From NCBI GenBank assembly GCA_900759015.1, contig CAAEUE010000015.1, positions 209,232 through 273,231 of the forward strand: 64,000 nucleotides of DNA, read 5' to 3'. Both the position numbers and the translations under genes were made by a program. Positions 8,802 to 17,825 of this stretch are shown piece by piece. The DNA comes from Clostridia bacterium. GTDB lineage: Bacteria > Bacillota > Clostridia > TANB77 > CAG-508. Position 1 is the stretch's first letter. The number at the start of each line of letters is the position of its first letter. The notes beneath the pieces are model-generated. The model saw nothing but the letters and a program-made list of their open reading frames with translations. It did no database searches and had not been told where the DNA came from.

Positions 8802-9470
8802 TTATTCTGCAAGTCTTGCCCAAATTATAATTCTTGCTTTACTATCATCTGTACAAGTTGTTAAAGATATTTCTGGTTTTCCTTTAGTATCTCTTTGCAT
8901 ATAATCTGCATCTTCTGGAGTTGTTTCATATTTATTATAAATTTCATATTTTAATCTTGTTCCAGAATTATCTGTAATATAAATTGTATCTCCATTTTCT
9001 AATTTATAGTTATTTGAAAAGAATTGTCCATTTCTGTAATTATGTCCTGCAATTACCGTGTTTCCAACTTGGTTTGGTCCTGGTCCATATTGCATTACTA
9101 CAGCTGTGTTCATTGCTCTTGTACCCATTTGTTTTAATATTGGAAGGTCTACATTAGTTTTTGGTATTTCTATTGCACCTACAACATCAAATCCTTTAAA
9201 TTTTTTTGTTTCTTGAGAACCATCTCCACTTGCATTTGTAACTGCATTAACATCCAATAAAGCATTAAAGTCACCAGTGATGTTATTTCCTTCTAATGGT
9301 TGTATTCCTAATGAATTCGTATATTCATCCATAAAAGCTTGTGTATCTGCATCTAGGAAATATTTAGTGTACATACTATATCCTAAAAATGCTAATAATC
9401 CAACAATTCCAATTATTACAATAATTAATAAAACAGTTAATACTTTACTATATTTACTATCAATAAACAT
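8802..9470 (-). CDS. Sortase family protein (2)
   Basis: 222 aa. N-terminal membrane anchor (about 8-32) followed by a sortase domain. VIAGHNYRN holds the His, SLTTCTDDS the Cys and KARIIIWA the Arg. It is clearly a duplicate of the preceding sortase (8019-8705): the segments NTVIAGHNY and the IYNKYETTPEDADY/IYNKFETSPQDTSY stretch align closely. Two sortases in tandem often serve different substrates or a pilin polymerase/anchor pair; nothing here shows which. The start has TGGAGGTAAAATT before ATG. No wall-anchor substrate is visible nearby. Confidence 0.88.
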   Translation of the reverse strand: MFIDSKYSKVLTVLLIIVIIGIVGLLAFLGYSMYTKYFLDADTQAFMDEYTNSLGIQPLEGNNITGDFNALLDVNAVTNASGDGSQETKKFKGFDVVGAIEIPKTNVDLPILKQMGTRAMNTAVVMQYGPGPNQVGNTVIAGHNYRNGQFFSNNYKLENGDTIYITDNSGTRLKYEIYNKYETTPEDADYMQRDTKGKPEISLTTCTDDSKARIIIWARLAE

Positions 9471-9558
9471 AATTTTACCTCCAATTACTTCTCTAAAGTA
9501 TATTATAACATATTTTAAATTGTTTTCATATACTTTATGTAAATTTTTTCTTTTGTTT

Positions 9559-9903
9559 TTAACACATTTTTGTTCCTAATTTTTTACCACCTATTAAGTG
9601 AAAATGTAAATGTTTTACCTCTTGTCCAGCATCTTCTTTACAGTTATTTATTATTCTATAACCTGTTTCTGCAATTCCTTGTTCTTTTGCAATTTTGTTT
9701 ATTACTAGGTGTATTTTTGCTATGATATCTGAATCAGCTTCAGTTATCTCGCTTATATCACTATAATGTTTTTTTGGAATTACTAAAATATGAACTGGCG
9801 CCATTGGATTAATATCTTTAAATGCTAATATTTCATCATCTTCATATACTTTTGTAGATGGTACTTCTCCTTTTACTATTTTACAAAATAAACAATCTTC
9901 CAT
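9559..9903 (-). CDS. HIT-family nucleotide-binding hydrolase
   Basis: 114 aa from the second ATG. The first ATG (9915) overlaps the ribosome binding site GTGGAGGTAAAA, so 9903 (MEDCLFCKIV) is the better start. The N-terminal CxxC (CLFC) and the histidine triad HLHFH near the end define the HINT branch: AMP-lysine-type or phosphoramidate hydrolases of uncertain physiological substrate. Length is typical. It is followed upstream by a pair of repeats and AlaRS; HIT genes next to translation genes are common. Confidence 0.92.
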   Translation of the reverse strand: MEDCLFCKIVKGEVPSTKVYEDDEILAFKDINPMAPVHILVIPKKHYSDISEITEADSDIIAKIHLVINKIAKEQGIAETGYRIINNCKEDAGQEVKHLHFHLIGGKKLGTKMC

Positions 9904-9911
9904 TTTTACCT

Positions 9912-9991
9912 CCACGGGAATTGGGGACGGTGTTTTTTTCCCTTTTATATTTTTTATACAGTAGGGATTTTAGGACCGTCCCCAAATCCCT
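9912..9991. repeat. Interspersed palindromic repeat, copies 7-8
   Basis: Two copies in opposite orientation (GGGAATTGGGGACGGTG ... CCC and GGGATTTTAGGACCGTCCCC ... AAATCCCT), separated by an AT-rich stretch, between AlaRS and the HIT gene. The core here reads GGACGG/CCGTCC, a variant of the more common GGAACG. Confidence 0.72.
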
Positions 9992-10000
9992 ATTTTTATA

Positions 10001-11752
10001 TTATTTTATTAAAACTGCTTTTATTCTTCTAATTCCTGATGAACTAGATTCTTCTTTTTTTATTTTAAATCTTCCTAGTTCTCCTGTATGTTTTACATGA
10101 GGACCACCACAAATTTCTTTACTAAAATCTCCTATAGTATAAACTTTTACTCTATCACCATATTTGTTTGTAAATAATCCTATTGCTCCTGATTTTTTAG
10201 CATCCTCATAACTCATTTCTTCACATGTTACTGGTAAATCTTCTTTTATTTTTTCATTTACTAAATCCTCTACTTTTTGTATTTCTTCTTTAGTCATTTT
10301 TTGAGGATGTGTAAAGTCAAATCTTAATCTTTCTGTTGTAATGTTTGAACCACTTTGTTTTACATGGTCTCCTAACACTTCTCTTAATGCTTCATGTAAT
10401 AAATGTGTTGCTGTATGGTAAGCTATAGTTTGCTCATTTTGTTCCGCTAATCCACCTTTAAATTTTTGCTCACTACCTTGTCTTGATTTTTCTTGGTGTT
10501 CTTTAAATAATTTGTTAAATCCTTCCATATCTACTTTTATATTATTTTCTTTTGCTAATTCTTCTGTTACTTCTGGTGGGAAACCATAAGTATCATATAG
10601 TCTAAACACTGTTTCAGAATCTATAATCTCTTTTCCTTGCTCTTTTGCTTTATTCGTAGCTTTTATAAATTCTCTTTCTCCATGCTCTAAAGTTTTAACA
10701 AATTTACTTTGTTCTTCTAATATAACTTGTTTAATAGTTTCTTTGTTTGTAACTAAGTCTGGATACATTTCTTTTAGAGTTTCTATATTTAAATCTATTA
10801 ATTTTTCTGTTTCTGATAAGTCTATTTGTAATTTATTTAAATGTCTTATCATTCTTCTTATTAATCTTCTTAAAATATATCCTCTATCTATATTACTTGG
10901 TCTTCCACCATCTGCTATTATCATCATAGAAGCTCTTAAATGTTCTGCAACTATTCTTCTACTATTAATATTGTCTATTTTTTGTAGCTCTTCTAACTTG
11001 TCCATTACTGGTGCAAATAGTTCTGTTTCGAATGGTGTTTGTTTTCCTTGTAATAACATTGTCATTCTTTCTAGTCCAAGACCTGTATCTACATTATGTT
11101 GTTTTAATTCTGTTAATGTACCATCTTTATGTTTAAAGTATTTCATGAATACATTGTTCCATATTTCTACATATTTACCACAGTCACAATCTGGATTACA
11201 TCCTTCTGAACATTTTGGTTTTCCTGTATCATAAAACATTTCTGTATCTGGTCCACAAGGTCCTTCTTCACCAGCAATCCACCAATTTTCTTTTAAGAAA
11301 TATATTCTTTCTTTTGGTATACCTGCTTCTTCCCAATATTTTGCAGCTTCTTCATCTTTTGGTGCATCTTCATTTCCGGCAAAACAAGTAACAGATAATT
11401 TTTCTACTGGTATATTTAATACTTTTGTTAAGAATTCAAAACTCATCTTTATAGCTTCTTCTTTAAAATATGCTCCTAATGACCAGTTTCCTAACATTTC
11501 GAAATATGTTAAATGTCTGTTATCTCCAACTTCATCTATATCATTTGTTCTTAAACATTTTTGATAATCTGTTAATTTATTACCTTCTGGATGTTTTTCA
11601 CCTAATAAATATGGTACCAATGGTTGCATTCCAGCTGTTGTAAATAGAACAGATGGATCATTAATTGGTATTAATGGTGCACTTGGTATTATTTTATGAT
11701 CATGTTCTTCAAAAAATTTTAAAAATTTATTTCTTATTTCTATTGCTTTCAT
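10001..11752 (-). CDS. Alanyl-tRNA synthetase, short form
   Basis: 583 aa. Class II catalytic core with the alanine-type motifs TTAGMQPLVPYLLG, FEMLGNWSLGAYFK, EGPCGPDTE, and GLGLERM; then the tRNA-recognition region (RGYILRRLIRRMIRHL) and an editing domain with HTATHLLHEAL and CGGPHVKHT. It charges tRNA-Ala. E. coli-type AlaRS is about 875 aa; here the beta-barrel before the editing domain and the C-terminal C-Ala/DHHA1 part are missing, and there is a Cys-rich insert KCSEGCNPDCDCGKY. A standard AlaRS may exist elsewhere. The start is chosen at 11752 because the upstream ATGs sit in or beside AGGGAG. Confidence 0.83.
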   Translation of the reverse strand: MKAIEIRNKFLKFFEEHDHKIIPSAPLIPINDPSVLFTTAGMQPLVPYLLGEKHPEGNKLTDYQKCLRTNDIDEVGDNRHLTYFEMLGNWSLGAYFKEEAIKMSFEFLTKVLNIPVEKLSVTCFAGNEDAPKDEEAAKYWEEAGIPKERIYFLKENWWIAGEEGPCGPDTEMFYDTGKPKCSEGCNPDCDCGKYVEIWNNVFMKYFKHKDGTLTELKQHNVDTGLGLERMTMLLQGKQTPFETELFAPVMDKLEELQKIDNINSRRIVAEHLRASMMIIADGGRPSNIDRGYILRRLIRRMIRHLNKLQIDLSETEKLIDLNIETLKEMYPDLVTNKETIKQVILEEQSKFVKTLEHGEREFIKATNKAKEQGKEIIDSETVFRLYDTYGFPPEVTEELAKENNIKVDMEGFNKLFKEHQEKSRQGSEQKFKGGLAEQNEQTIAYHTATHLLHEALREVLGDHVKQSGSNITTERLRFDFTHPQKMTKEEIQKVEDLVNEKIKEDLPVTCEEMSYEDAKKSGAIGLFTNKYGDRVKVYTIGDFSKEICGGPHVKHTGELGRFKIKKEESSSSGIRRIKAVLIK

Positions 11753-11940
11753 TTTCATTCTCCCTCTCATTGTCACACGTAATATATAAAAAAGGCCTAC
11801 AATAATTTAGATTTTACGCATTTAGATTATATTATATTATGCTATAAAATGCAAGATTTATCATATTTTTATCTTTTTGACGTATAATTTAATTTTTTCT
11901 AGAAATACTAATTTTAGACAAATTTAAAAGGAGGAAAATT

Positions 11941-12496
11941 ATGAAAGCAACTGGAGTAGTAAGAAGAATTGATGATCTAGGTAGAGTTGTTATTCCAAAA
12001 GAAATAAGAAAAACTTTAAGAATAAAAGAACGGTGACCCTTTAGAAATTTTTACAGACAAAGAAGGAGAAGTTATATTAAAAAAATACTCTCCTATTGGT
12101 GAATTGTCTGAATTTGCTTTAGGTTATGCAGAAACATTAGCAAAAACAACAGGCCATATTGCTTGCATAACAGATAAAGATACTGTAATTGCTGTTGCTG
12201 GCGGTTCAAAAAAAGATTACTTAGAACAAAGTTTGAGCAAAGAAATCGAACAAATCATGGAAGATAAAGAAGTTTATAAAAGTGATAAAAATAATAATTT
12301 ATCTGTTCCTATTGTAAAAAATGATAAAAAAGATAAAATATATAATTCACAAATTGTATATCCAATTATTTCTAATGGCGATTCTATTGGAACTGTTATT
12401 TTACTTTCTAAAGAACCTTCTACAAAAATGTCCGATGTAGAAGCCAAAGTAGCTCAATCTGCTGCTAGCTTTTTAGGAAGTCAAATGGAAATATAA
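11941..12496 (+). CDS. spoVT: Stage V sporulation regulator SpoVT, read through a +1 frameshift at CGG
   Basis: AbrB-type DNA-binding domain followed by a GAF-like domain; about 184 aa if the frame is restored, close to the 178 aa of Bacillus SpoVT. Frame 1 reads MKATGVVRRIDDLGRVVIPK up to codon 31, CGG, followed by TGA. Skipping one base (the C at 12031) gives ...KEGDPLEIFTDKEGEV, the conserved family sequence. The rest is intact to 12496. So this is either a true pseudogene, an assembly error, or a +1 frameshift at a stalled CGG. SpoVT acts in the forespore to modulate sigma-G genes. AAAGGAGGAAAATT precedes the ATG. Confidence 0.85.
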
Positions 12497-12502
12497 CATT
12501 AT

Positions 12503-12539
12503 AGCATCTAGTATTCTTAACTAGATGCTTATTTTTTAA
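12503..12539 (+). terminator. Terminator after spoVT
   Basis: The stem AGCATCTAGT / ACTAGATGCT with ATTTTTT after it lies between spoVT and the convergent comF gene. Confidence 0.85.
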
Positions 12540-13195
12540 TCCTTAGCAATTGTTAATACTCCAACCTTTTTAGCTCCACTTTTTTTAAGTATCCTACTAC
12601 ATTCATTTGTAGTGCTACCTGTTGTAAAAACATCATCAAATAATAGTATTTTCTTATTTTTTACTTCTATACTGTTTATTATGCAATATGCATTTTTTAT
12701 GTTATCTTTTCTTTCTAATTTATTTAAACTACTTTGTGGCTTGATATTTTTTTGTTTTTGTAAAATATTTATCTTAATTTTTATTTTACTATCCTTTTTT
12801 TGTAAATCTTTTAATATTAAATATGCCTGATTATATCCTCTTTCTCTATATCTATATTTATGTAGTGGGATAGGAATTACATAGTCGTAACTTTTTATAT
12901 ATTTCATAACTTTTTTATTTGAATAAATTATTTCTGCAAATAATTTATATAAATATGCTTTATCTTTAAATTTATATTGTCTAATTTTTTGTTTTATTAT
13001 TCCATCATATTTAAAAATATGCATATGTTCATCATAATATATTCCTGCTATTTCTAAGAAACATTTTCTATGTGGAAATGTTATTTTTTCTAATTTCTTT
13101 TTACAGACGCAGCATATTGCATCATTGCATATTTTCTCACATAAACAACAAGTCTGTGGAAAAAATAAATTGAGAGCTATATCAATAAGATTCAT
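12536..13195 (-). CDS. comFC: ComF family phosphoribosyltransferase-like protein
   Basis: 219 aa. N-terminal Cys-rich zinc motif (CCLCEKICNDAICCVC), then a phosphoribosyltransferase fold with YVIPIPLHKYRYRERGYNQA and the PRPP loop ILLFDDVFTTGSTTNEC. ComFC homologues are needed for DNA uptake in Bacillus, though the catalytic role is unproven; the family is widespread in non-competent bacteria. No comFA or other comF genes are next to it. It lies directly downstream of recD2 (30 bases), so the two probably share a transcript; RecD2 is also a DNA-processing protein. Confidence 0.9.
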   Translation of the reverse strand: MNLIDIALNLFFPQTCCLCEKICNDAICCVCKKKLEKITFPHRKCFLEIAGIYYDEHMHIFKYDGIIKQKIRQYKFKDKAYLYKLFAEIIYSNKKVMKYIKSYDYVIPIPLHKYRYRERGYNQAYLILKDLQKKDSKIKIKINILQKQKNIKPQSSLNKLERKDNIKNAYCIINSIEVKNKKILLFDDVFTTGSTTNECSRILKKSGAKKVGVLTIAKD

Positions 13196-13225
13196 ATTCC
13201 TCCTTATTTAGCCCCCAATTTTAAA

Positions 13226-15448
13226 TTAAGATATCATTTTTAATTTATATTCTAACCCTGTATTACGAATTTTAGTATCTGCATTTTGTATCATAAATTT
13301 TACTACATTGTCATTTCCAATTAATATTAATAATTTTTTAGCTCGAGTTAAACCTGTATATAATAGATTTCTTGTAAGAAGCATTGCTGATGATTGTGTA
13401 ACAACCATTATTACTACATCAAACTCGCTTCCTTGTGCTTTATGTACAGTTATTGCATAGGCATGTTCTATCTGATCCATATCAGAAAAAGCATACCAAG
13501 CTTCTTTTTCATCATCAAATAATATTTTTATTTGTTTATTTAAAAAATCTATTTTCTCTATTTTTCCAAGTTCGCCATTAAATATTCCTGTTCCATCTTC
13601 ATAAGTTAGACTAAGTGTATTTCCTTTTTGCCAATATATATCATAATTATTTTTTATCTGCATAACTCGATCGCCTTCTCTAAAAATAACTTCACCAATT
13701 TTCTTTTCTTTCTTTTTATCATCTGAAGGGTTTAATTCTTCCTGTAGTCTTTTATTAAGCTCTTTTGTTCCTAACAAACCTTTTTTAGTTGGTGACAGAA
13801 TTTGTATATTTTCAAAAAAATCATAATCTCCAAAGTTTTTTAATCGACCTTTGCATAATGATATTATTTGATCTAACATTATATCTTGACTTTTTTCTTT
13901 AATATAAAAGAAATCATCTTTTAGCCCTTCCTCTTCATCCTTACTTAGGAAATATTCTCCATCATTTACTCTATGTGAATTAACAATTATTTTACTTTGT
14001 GCAGCTTGTCTAAAAATTTCATCTAAAAATATCGTTTTAATTCTTTCAGAATTTATTATATCTTTTAGAACACTTCCTGGTCCGACAGATGGTAATTGGT
14101 CTGTATCACCTACTAATATAAGCTTTGTTCCTTGGTAAATCCCATTTAATAAATAATTCATTAAATAAATATCCACCATTGATGCTTCATCAACTATAAT
14201 AATATCTGCATCTATTGGAGCTACATCGTAGTTCATTATGGTAAATTCATTATCTTTTTCTATTTTTCCTATTTCTAACAACCTATGTAGTGTTTTCGCT
14301 TCTTCTCCTGTCATTTCTGTCATTCTCTTAGCAGCTCGTCCAGTTGGAGCACATAAAACTACTTTTTTACCATGTGATTTATAAATATCTATAACATTTT
14401 TTATAATAGTAGTTTTTCCTGTACCAGGTCCACCTGTAATAATAACTACATTATTTGAATTTATAGCTTGTATTGCCTCTTTTTGTTTTTCAGAAAGACT
14501 TATATTACTTACTTTTTCTATTTTTTCCAATTCTTTATTAAAACCATCTATCTTTTTTATATTTCTAGCTGAATCTAATAAAATTAACTTACTTGCAATA
14601 TTTGCTTCTGCATCATATAATTCTTTACTGTAAACCCAATTTTCTTCTTCTCTCTTTTCTATTACAATCTCTTCTTTTACATTCAAATCTATTAAGCAAT
14701 GCTCTATATCGTCATCTTCTACTTTTAACAAATCTTTAACATATTTTATTAAATTAGCTTCTAAAGTACAACAATGACCATTATATGTAATTTTTACTAA
14801 ACTATATTTTATTCCACATTTTATTCGTTTATAATTATTTATCTCGAATCCATTTTCTAAAGCATATTTGTCTAATTTTGCAAAATCAACACCCTTTACT
14901 AAATCTATTAATATATATGGATTTGATTCTATTTCATCAATTGTTTGTGGACCTAATTTTTTATAAATATTCTTTGCATTTGCTGGACTTATTCCAAAAT
15001 TATCTAAATATCCTACAATCTGCCAAAGCTCCCAATTTTCCACAAAACATTGTGCCATCTCTATTGCTTTTTCTTTAGTAATTCCTTTTATTTGCGTTAA
15101 TTTTTCTGGTTCAAATTTAAATACATTAATAGTATCTTCGCCAAAAGTCTTTACTATTTTTTTGGCTGTTGCAGGACCAATTCCTTTTATTGTTCCATTT
15201 GATAAATATTTTTCTAATGAATCCAATGTTTTAGGCATTATTTTTTCGAAAGTTTCTACTTTAAATTGTTTACCATACTCCCTATGAGTAACAAAGTTTC
15301 CTATGACCTTTATGTAATCTCCTTCAACTAAAAAAGGCATATATCCTACTATTGTTATTGAATCTTCTTCATTTTCTAAAATTCCAATTAAATAGCTATT
15401 AACTTCATTTTGATATATTATTTCTGTTAATTGTCCTGAAAGTTCCAC
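13226..15448 (-). CDS. recD2: RecD2-type ATP-dependent DNA helicase
   Basis: 740 aa, full length for RecD2. An N-terminal OB-like domain, two helix-hairpin-helix segments (GIGPATAKKIV, QIKGITKEKAIEMA), then the superfamily 1B helicase core with Walker A TGGPGTGKTTII, Walker B IIVDEASMVD, GDTDQLPSVGPGSV, and the SH3-like beta-hairpin region, ending with TVHKAQGSEFDVVI and LLYTGLTRAKKLL. Unwinds DNA 5' to 3' and works outside RecBCD; in Bacillus it aids mismatch repair and stalled forks. Followed by comF. Confidence 0.95.
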   Translation of the reverse strand: MELSGQLTEIIYQNEVNSYLIGILENEEDSITIVGYMPFLVEGDYIKVIGNFVTHREYGKQFKVETFEKIMPKTLDSLEKYLSNGTIKGIGPATAKKIVKTFGEDTINVFKFEPEKLTQIKGITKEKAIEMAQCFVENWELWQIVGYLDNFGISPANAKNIYKKLGPQTIDEIESNPYILIDLVKGVDFAKLDKYALENGFEINNYKRIKCGIKYSLVKITYNGHCCTLEANLIKYVKDLLKVEDDDIEHCLIDLNVKEEIVIEKREEENWVYSKELYDAEANIASKLILLDSARNIKKIDGFNKELEKIEKVSNISLSEKQKEAIQAINSNNVVIITGGPGTGKTTIIKNVIDIYKSHGKKVVLCAPTGRAAKRMTEMTGEEAKTLHRLLEIGKIEKDNEFTIMNYDVAPIDADIIIVDEASMVDIYLMNYLLNGIYQGTKLILVGDTDQLPSVGPGSVLKDIINSERIKTIFLDEIFRQAAQSKIIVNSHRVNDGEYFLSKDEEEGLKDDFFYIKEKSQDIMLDQIISLCKGRLKNFGDYDFFENIQILSPTKKGLLGTKELNKRLQEELNPSDDKKKEKKIGEVIFREGDRVMQIKNNYDIYWQKGNTLSLTYEDGTGIFNGELGKIEKIDFLNKQIKILFDDEKEAWYAFSDMDQIEHAYAITVHKAQGSEFDVVIMVVTQSSAMLLTRNLLYTGLTRAKKLLILIGNDNVVKFMIQNADTKIRNTGLEYKLKMIS

Positions 15449-15518
15449 TTTTTACCTCTTTTCTATAGTATACCTGCTAATGCAACAATTTTATCACATT
15501 CAATAAATATTAACAAAT

Positions 15519-15869
15519 CTATTTCGAAATTTCATCCATTATTTCTTTGCATTCATTCCAATCTGATGCTTTTATAAAATTATAATCTTTCGATAATTTT
15601 GAAATTATCTCATATGTATCATCACTTGAATCTAAATCAACCATTATTATCCCTTTTGTTAACTCTTCTTTCCCATATAATAATTTACATATTATATTTC
15701 TTGTAAAACATTCTATTTTATCTTCTTGATTTTTAGCAGCTATTATTACATATATTCCGTCTTGTTTAAATTTTGTACATGCAAAATAATATCTAATAGT
15801 TTTTGCAATTTCTATTAAACCATATAATGCAAGTGTCCATAATATAGCATTTGGTATAAAATCTTGCAT
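15519..15869 (-). CDS. Small membrane-anchored protein resembling half a GT2 domain
   Basis: 116 aa, not recognised as a known family. One N-terminal membrane segment (residues 8-28), then YVIIAAKNQEDKIECFTRN and IIMVDLDSSDDTYEIISKL. These two strands look like the first half of a GT-A glycosyltransferase fold, where similar sequences bind the nucleotide sugar (VDnGSxDxT), but the catalytic second half is absent. It might be a stand-alone nucleotide-binding or regulatory remnant. AAGAAGGTGATTAT precedes ATG. It lies between mreB and recD2; in-frame codon use is like that of its neighbours. Confidence 0.65.
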   Translation of the reverse strand: MQDFIPNAILWTLALYGLIEIAKTIRYYFACTKFKQDGIYVIIAAKNQEDKIECFTRNIICKLLYGKEELTKGIIMVDLDSSDDTYEIISKLSKDYNFIKASDWNECKEIMDEISK

Positions 15870-15911
15870 ATAATCACCTTCTTTTATAGTATATGTTTTT
15901 TCCTATAAAAT

Positions 15912-15943
15912 GTTAAAAAGCACTTTGTGTTTACAAAGTGCTG
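15912..15943 (-). terminator. Terminator after mreB/mbl
   Basis: The stem AGCACTTTGT / ACAAAGTGCT with a T run on the minus strand (TTTTT). Confidence 0.85.
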
Positions 15944-16012
15944 GTATATATAAACGAAGAGGGCTAATTCTTCTAATATATAACTATTTGTTTTAGAATA
16001 TTTAATAACTTA

Positions 16013-17017
16013 TTATTTTCTTTTTTTGCCATCTAAAGCATCAAGATTATCTAATGCTTTTCCTGTTCCTAATGCAACGCAGGAAATTGCATCTTCTGCA
16101 ATCATTACATTTATACCTGTTTTTTCTTGTAATAATTTATCTAAACCATCTACTAGACATCCTCCACCTGTCATATATATTCCTCTGTCGCTTATATCTG
16201 CTGCAAGTTCTGGTGGAGTTTTTTCTAGAACTGAATGAACAGAGTCTACTATCATCATTGCTGGTTCTATAAGAGCCTCTAACATTTCGCTAGAATACAC
16301 TGTAATTGTTTTTGGTAACCCTGTTGATAAATCTCTTCCTCTTATATCCATTTCTACATCTTGTATTTTTGGGTAAACACAACCTATATTTATTTTTAAA
16401 TCTTCTGCTGTTCTTTCCCCTATCATTATATTGTGTTTTCTTTTTATATATTTTACTATTGCTTCATCCAATTTATCACCAGCAACTTTTAATGATGTAC
16501 TTACAACAGAACCTCCTAAAGAGATTACAGCTATATCTGTAGTTCCACCACCAATATCTACTATCATGTTTCCACATGGTTTAGAAATATCTATTCCGGC
16601 ACCTATTGCTGCTGCTATTGGCTCTTCTATTAAATATACTTTACGAGCGCCTGCTTGTGATGCTGCATCTATTACTGCTCTTTTTTCTACTTCTGTTACT
16701 TGAGAAGGTATACATATCATTATTCTTGGTGCAAATATAAATTTACCACACACTTTATTTATAAAATATTTTAACATTTTTTCTGTTACTGTATAATCTG
16801 ATATTACCCCATCTCTTAATGGTCTAGTGGCTACGATATTTCCCGGTGTTCTTCCTAGCATTCTTCTTGCTTCCTGACCTACTGCAAGAACATCTCCAGA
16901 ATTTTTATCTACAGCAACAACAGAAGGTTCTCTTAAAACAATACCTTTGCCTTTTACATATGCAATTACTGTTGCTGTACCTAAATCTATTCCTATATCT
17001 TGACCAAAACCAAACAT
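16013..17017 (-). CDS. mreB: Actin-like cell-shape protein MreB/Mbl
   Basis: 334 aa, usual length. Start DIGIDLGTATVIAYVKGKG (phosphate-1 motif), VDIGGGTTDIAVISLGG (phosphate-2) and MTGGGCLVDGLDKLL (adenosine motif). It forms membrane-associated filaments that guide lateral wall synthesis. No mreC or mreD follows, and the N-terminal FGFGQDIGIDLGTA is between MreB and Mbl in appearance, so it may be the Mbl-type paralogue. Downstream terminator and isolated position suggest a single-gene transcript. AAGGAGAGTATCA precedes the ATG. Confidence 0.9.
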   Translation of the reverse strand: MFGFGQDIGIDLGTATVIAYVKGKGIVLREPSVVAVDKNSGDVLAVGQEARRMLGRTPGNIVATRPLRDGVISDYTVTEKMLKYFINKVCGKFIFAPRIMICIPSQVTEVEKRAVIDAASQAGARKVYLIEEPIAAAIGAGIDISKPCGNMIVDIGGGTTDIAVISLGGSVVSTSLKVAGDKLDEAIVKYIKRKHNIMIGERTAEDLKINIGCVYPKIQDVEMDIRGRDLSTGLPKTITVYSSEMLEALIEPAMMIVDSVHSVLEKTPPELAADISDRGIYMTGGGCLVDGLDKLLQEKTGINVMIAEDAISCVALGTGKALDNLDALDGKKRK

Positions 17018-17079
17018 TGATACTCTCCTTTTCTATTATTATTACAAGTCTGTTACAATTATATTACAAAAAATTTAAA

Positions 17080-17125
17080 ATAGCAATAAAAATATTTATA
17101 TAATTTATAATATTTTTATTGCTAT
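17080..17125 (-). terminator. AT-rich inverted repeat, likely terminator
   Basis: 17-base arms ATAGCAATAAAAATATT / AATATTTTTATTGCTAT around a 12-base loop, just after the stop of the hypothetical gene at 17181. Confidence 0.6.
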
Positions 17126-17180
17126 CAACTATATTACAATGTAATTAATAAAATTTCAAGTATTTTTAGAAGTTTATTTA

Positions 17181-17693
17181 TTAAAATGGGAAAAGTCCAA
17201 ATAAATATCCAACTGGCATATAATAAATTACTATTAATCCGCCAAGTAATAGGGCCATTTTTTGAGTTTGAGAAAGTTCAATATTAATAGGATTTAATAA
17301 ATAATCTGGTGCTGTATCTGACATTGAAATTTCTACTCTTTCTGTTCCTTGGCATTTATATTTTATAGTAAAATATTGGCTCTCATCTGGATCTAATTTA
17401 AATATTTGTGCATATCCTGTATTTATATTATTATCATATTCTGAATAACAATCTAATTTTATAAATTTATTTTCTATTGTGCTTCCTGTAGTATTTGTTA
17501 TACAGCCATAAATATATCCATTTGCATTTGTTGCTTTTGAATCTATTATTTCTATTTTTGGATTTTCGAATAAAACTGTACATTCTTTTGGTTTATACAT
17601 TGATATTATTATTAATTTTGACATTATTGAGACAAATATAAATAATAATACCAATAGTAATGCATATTTAAGATATTTCTTAAATTTATCCAT
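17181..17693 (-). CDS. Membrane protein with an extracellular FxLYD-like domain
   Basis: 170 aa. Membrane segment at residues 9-31, a predicted beta-rich middle (GYIYGCITNTTGSTIENKFI, FKLDPDESQYFTIKYKCQG), and a second membrane segment near the C-terminus (150-165). The middle resembles the FxLYD/"intracellular trafficking" type domain found in many Firmicutes lipoproteins. I do not recognise the gene. AGGAGTAAAAA before ATG. It is alone on its transcript. Confidence 0.6.
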   Translation of the reverse strand: MDKFKKYLKYALLLVLLFIFVSIMSKLIIISMYKPKECTVLFENPKIEIIDSKATNANGYIYGCITNTTGSTIENKFIKLDCYSEYDNNINTGYAQIFKLDPDESQYFTIKYKCQGTERVEISMSDTAPDYLLNPINIELSQTQKMALLLGGLIVIYYMPVGYLFGLFPF

Positions 17694-17756
17694 TTTTTAC
17701 TCCTTTTTCCTTCATTTTTCCCCTATATTATATAACAGTCTACATAATTTGTAAAT

Positions 17757-17823
17757 AGAATTTAGGAACGTTCCTTTTTTTCTGTCTAAATTATGGATTC
17801 GAAGAACGTCCCCAAATTCTATA
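17757..17823. repeat. Interspersed palindromic repeat, copies 9-10
   Basis: Two diverged copies in opposite orientation: TTTAGGAACGTTCC...TCTAAAT and GATTCGAAGAACGTCCCC...AAATTCTA. They lie directly after the stop of the 123-aa gene. Confidence 0.6.
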
Positions 17824-17825
17824 GC

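Noticed and set aside
12020..12045. A prfB-like programmed frameshift in spoVT
   Set aside because: The UGA-C context fits, but there is no CUU-type slippery codon and no upstream Shine-Dalgarno-like stimulator. I therefore describe it as a CGG-associated shift rather than a prfB-type one.
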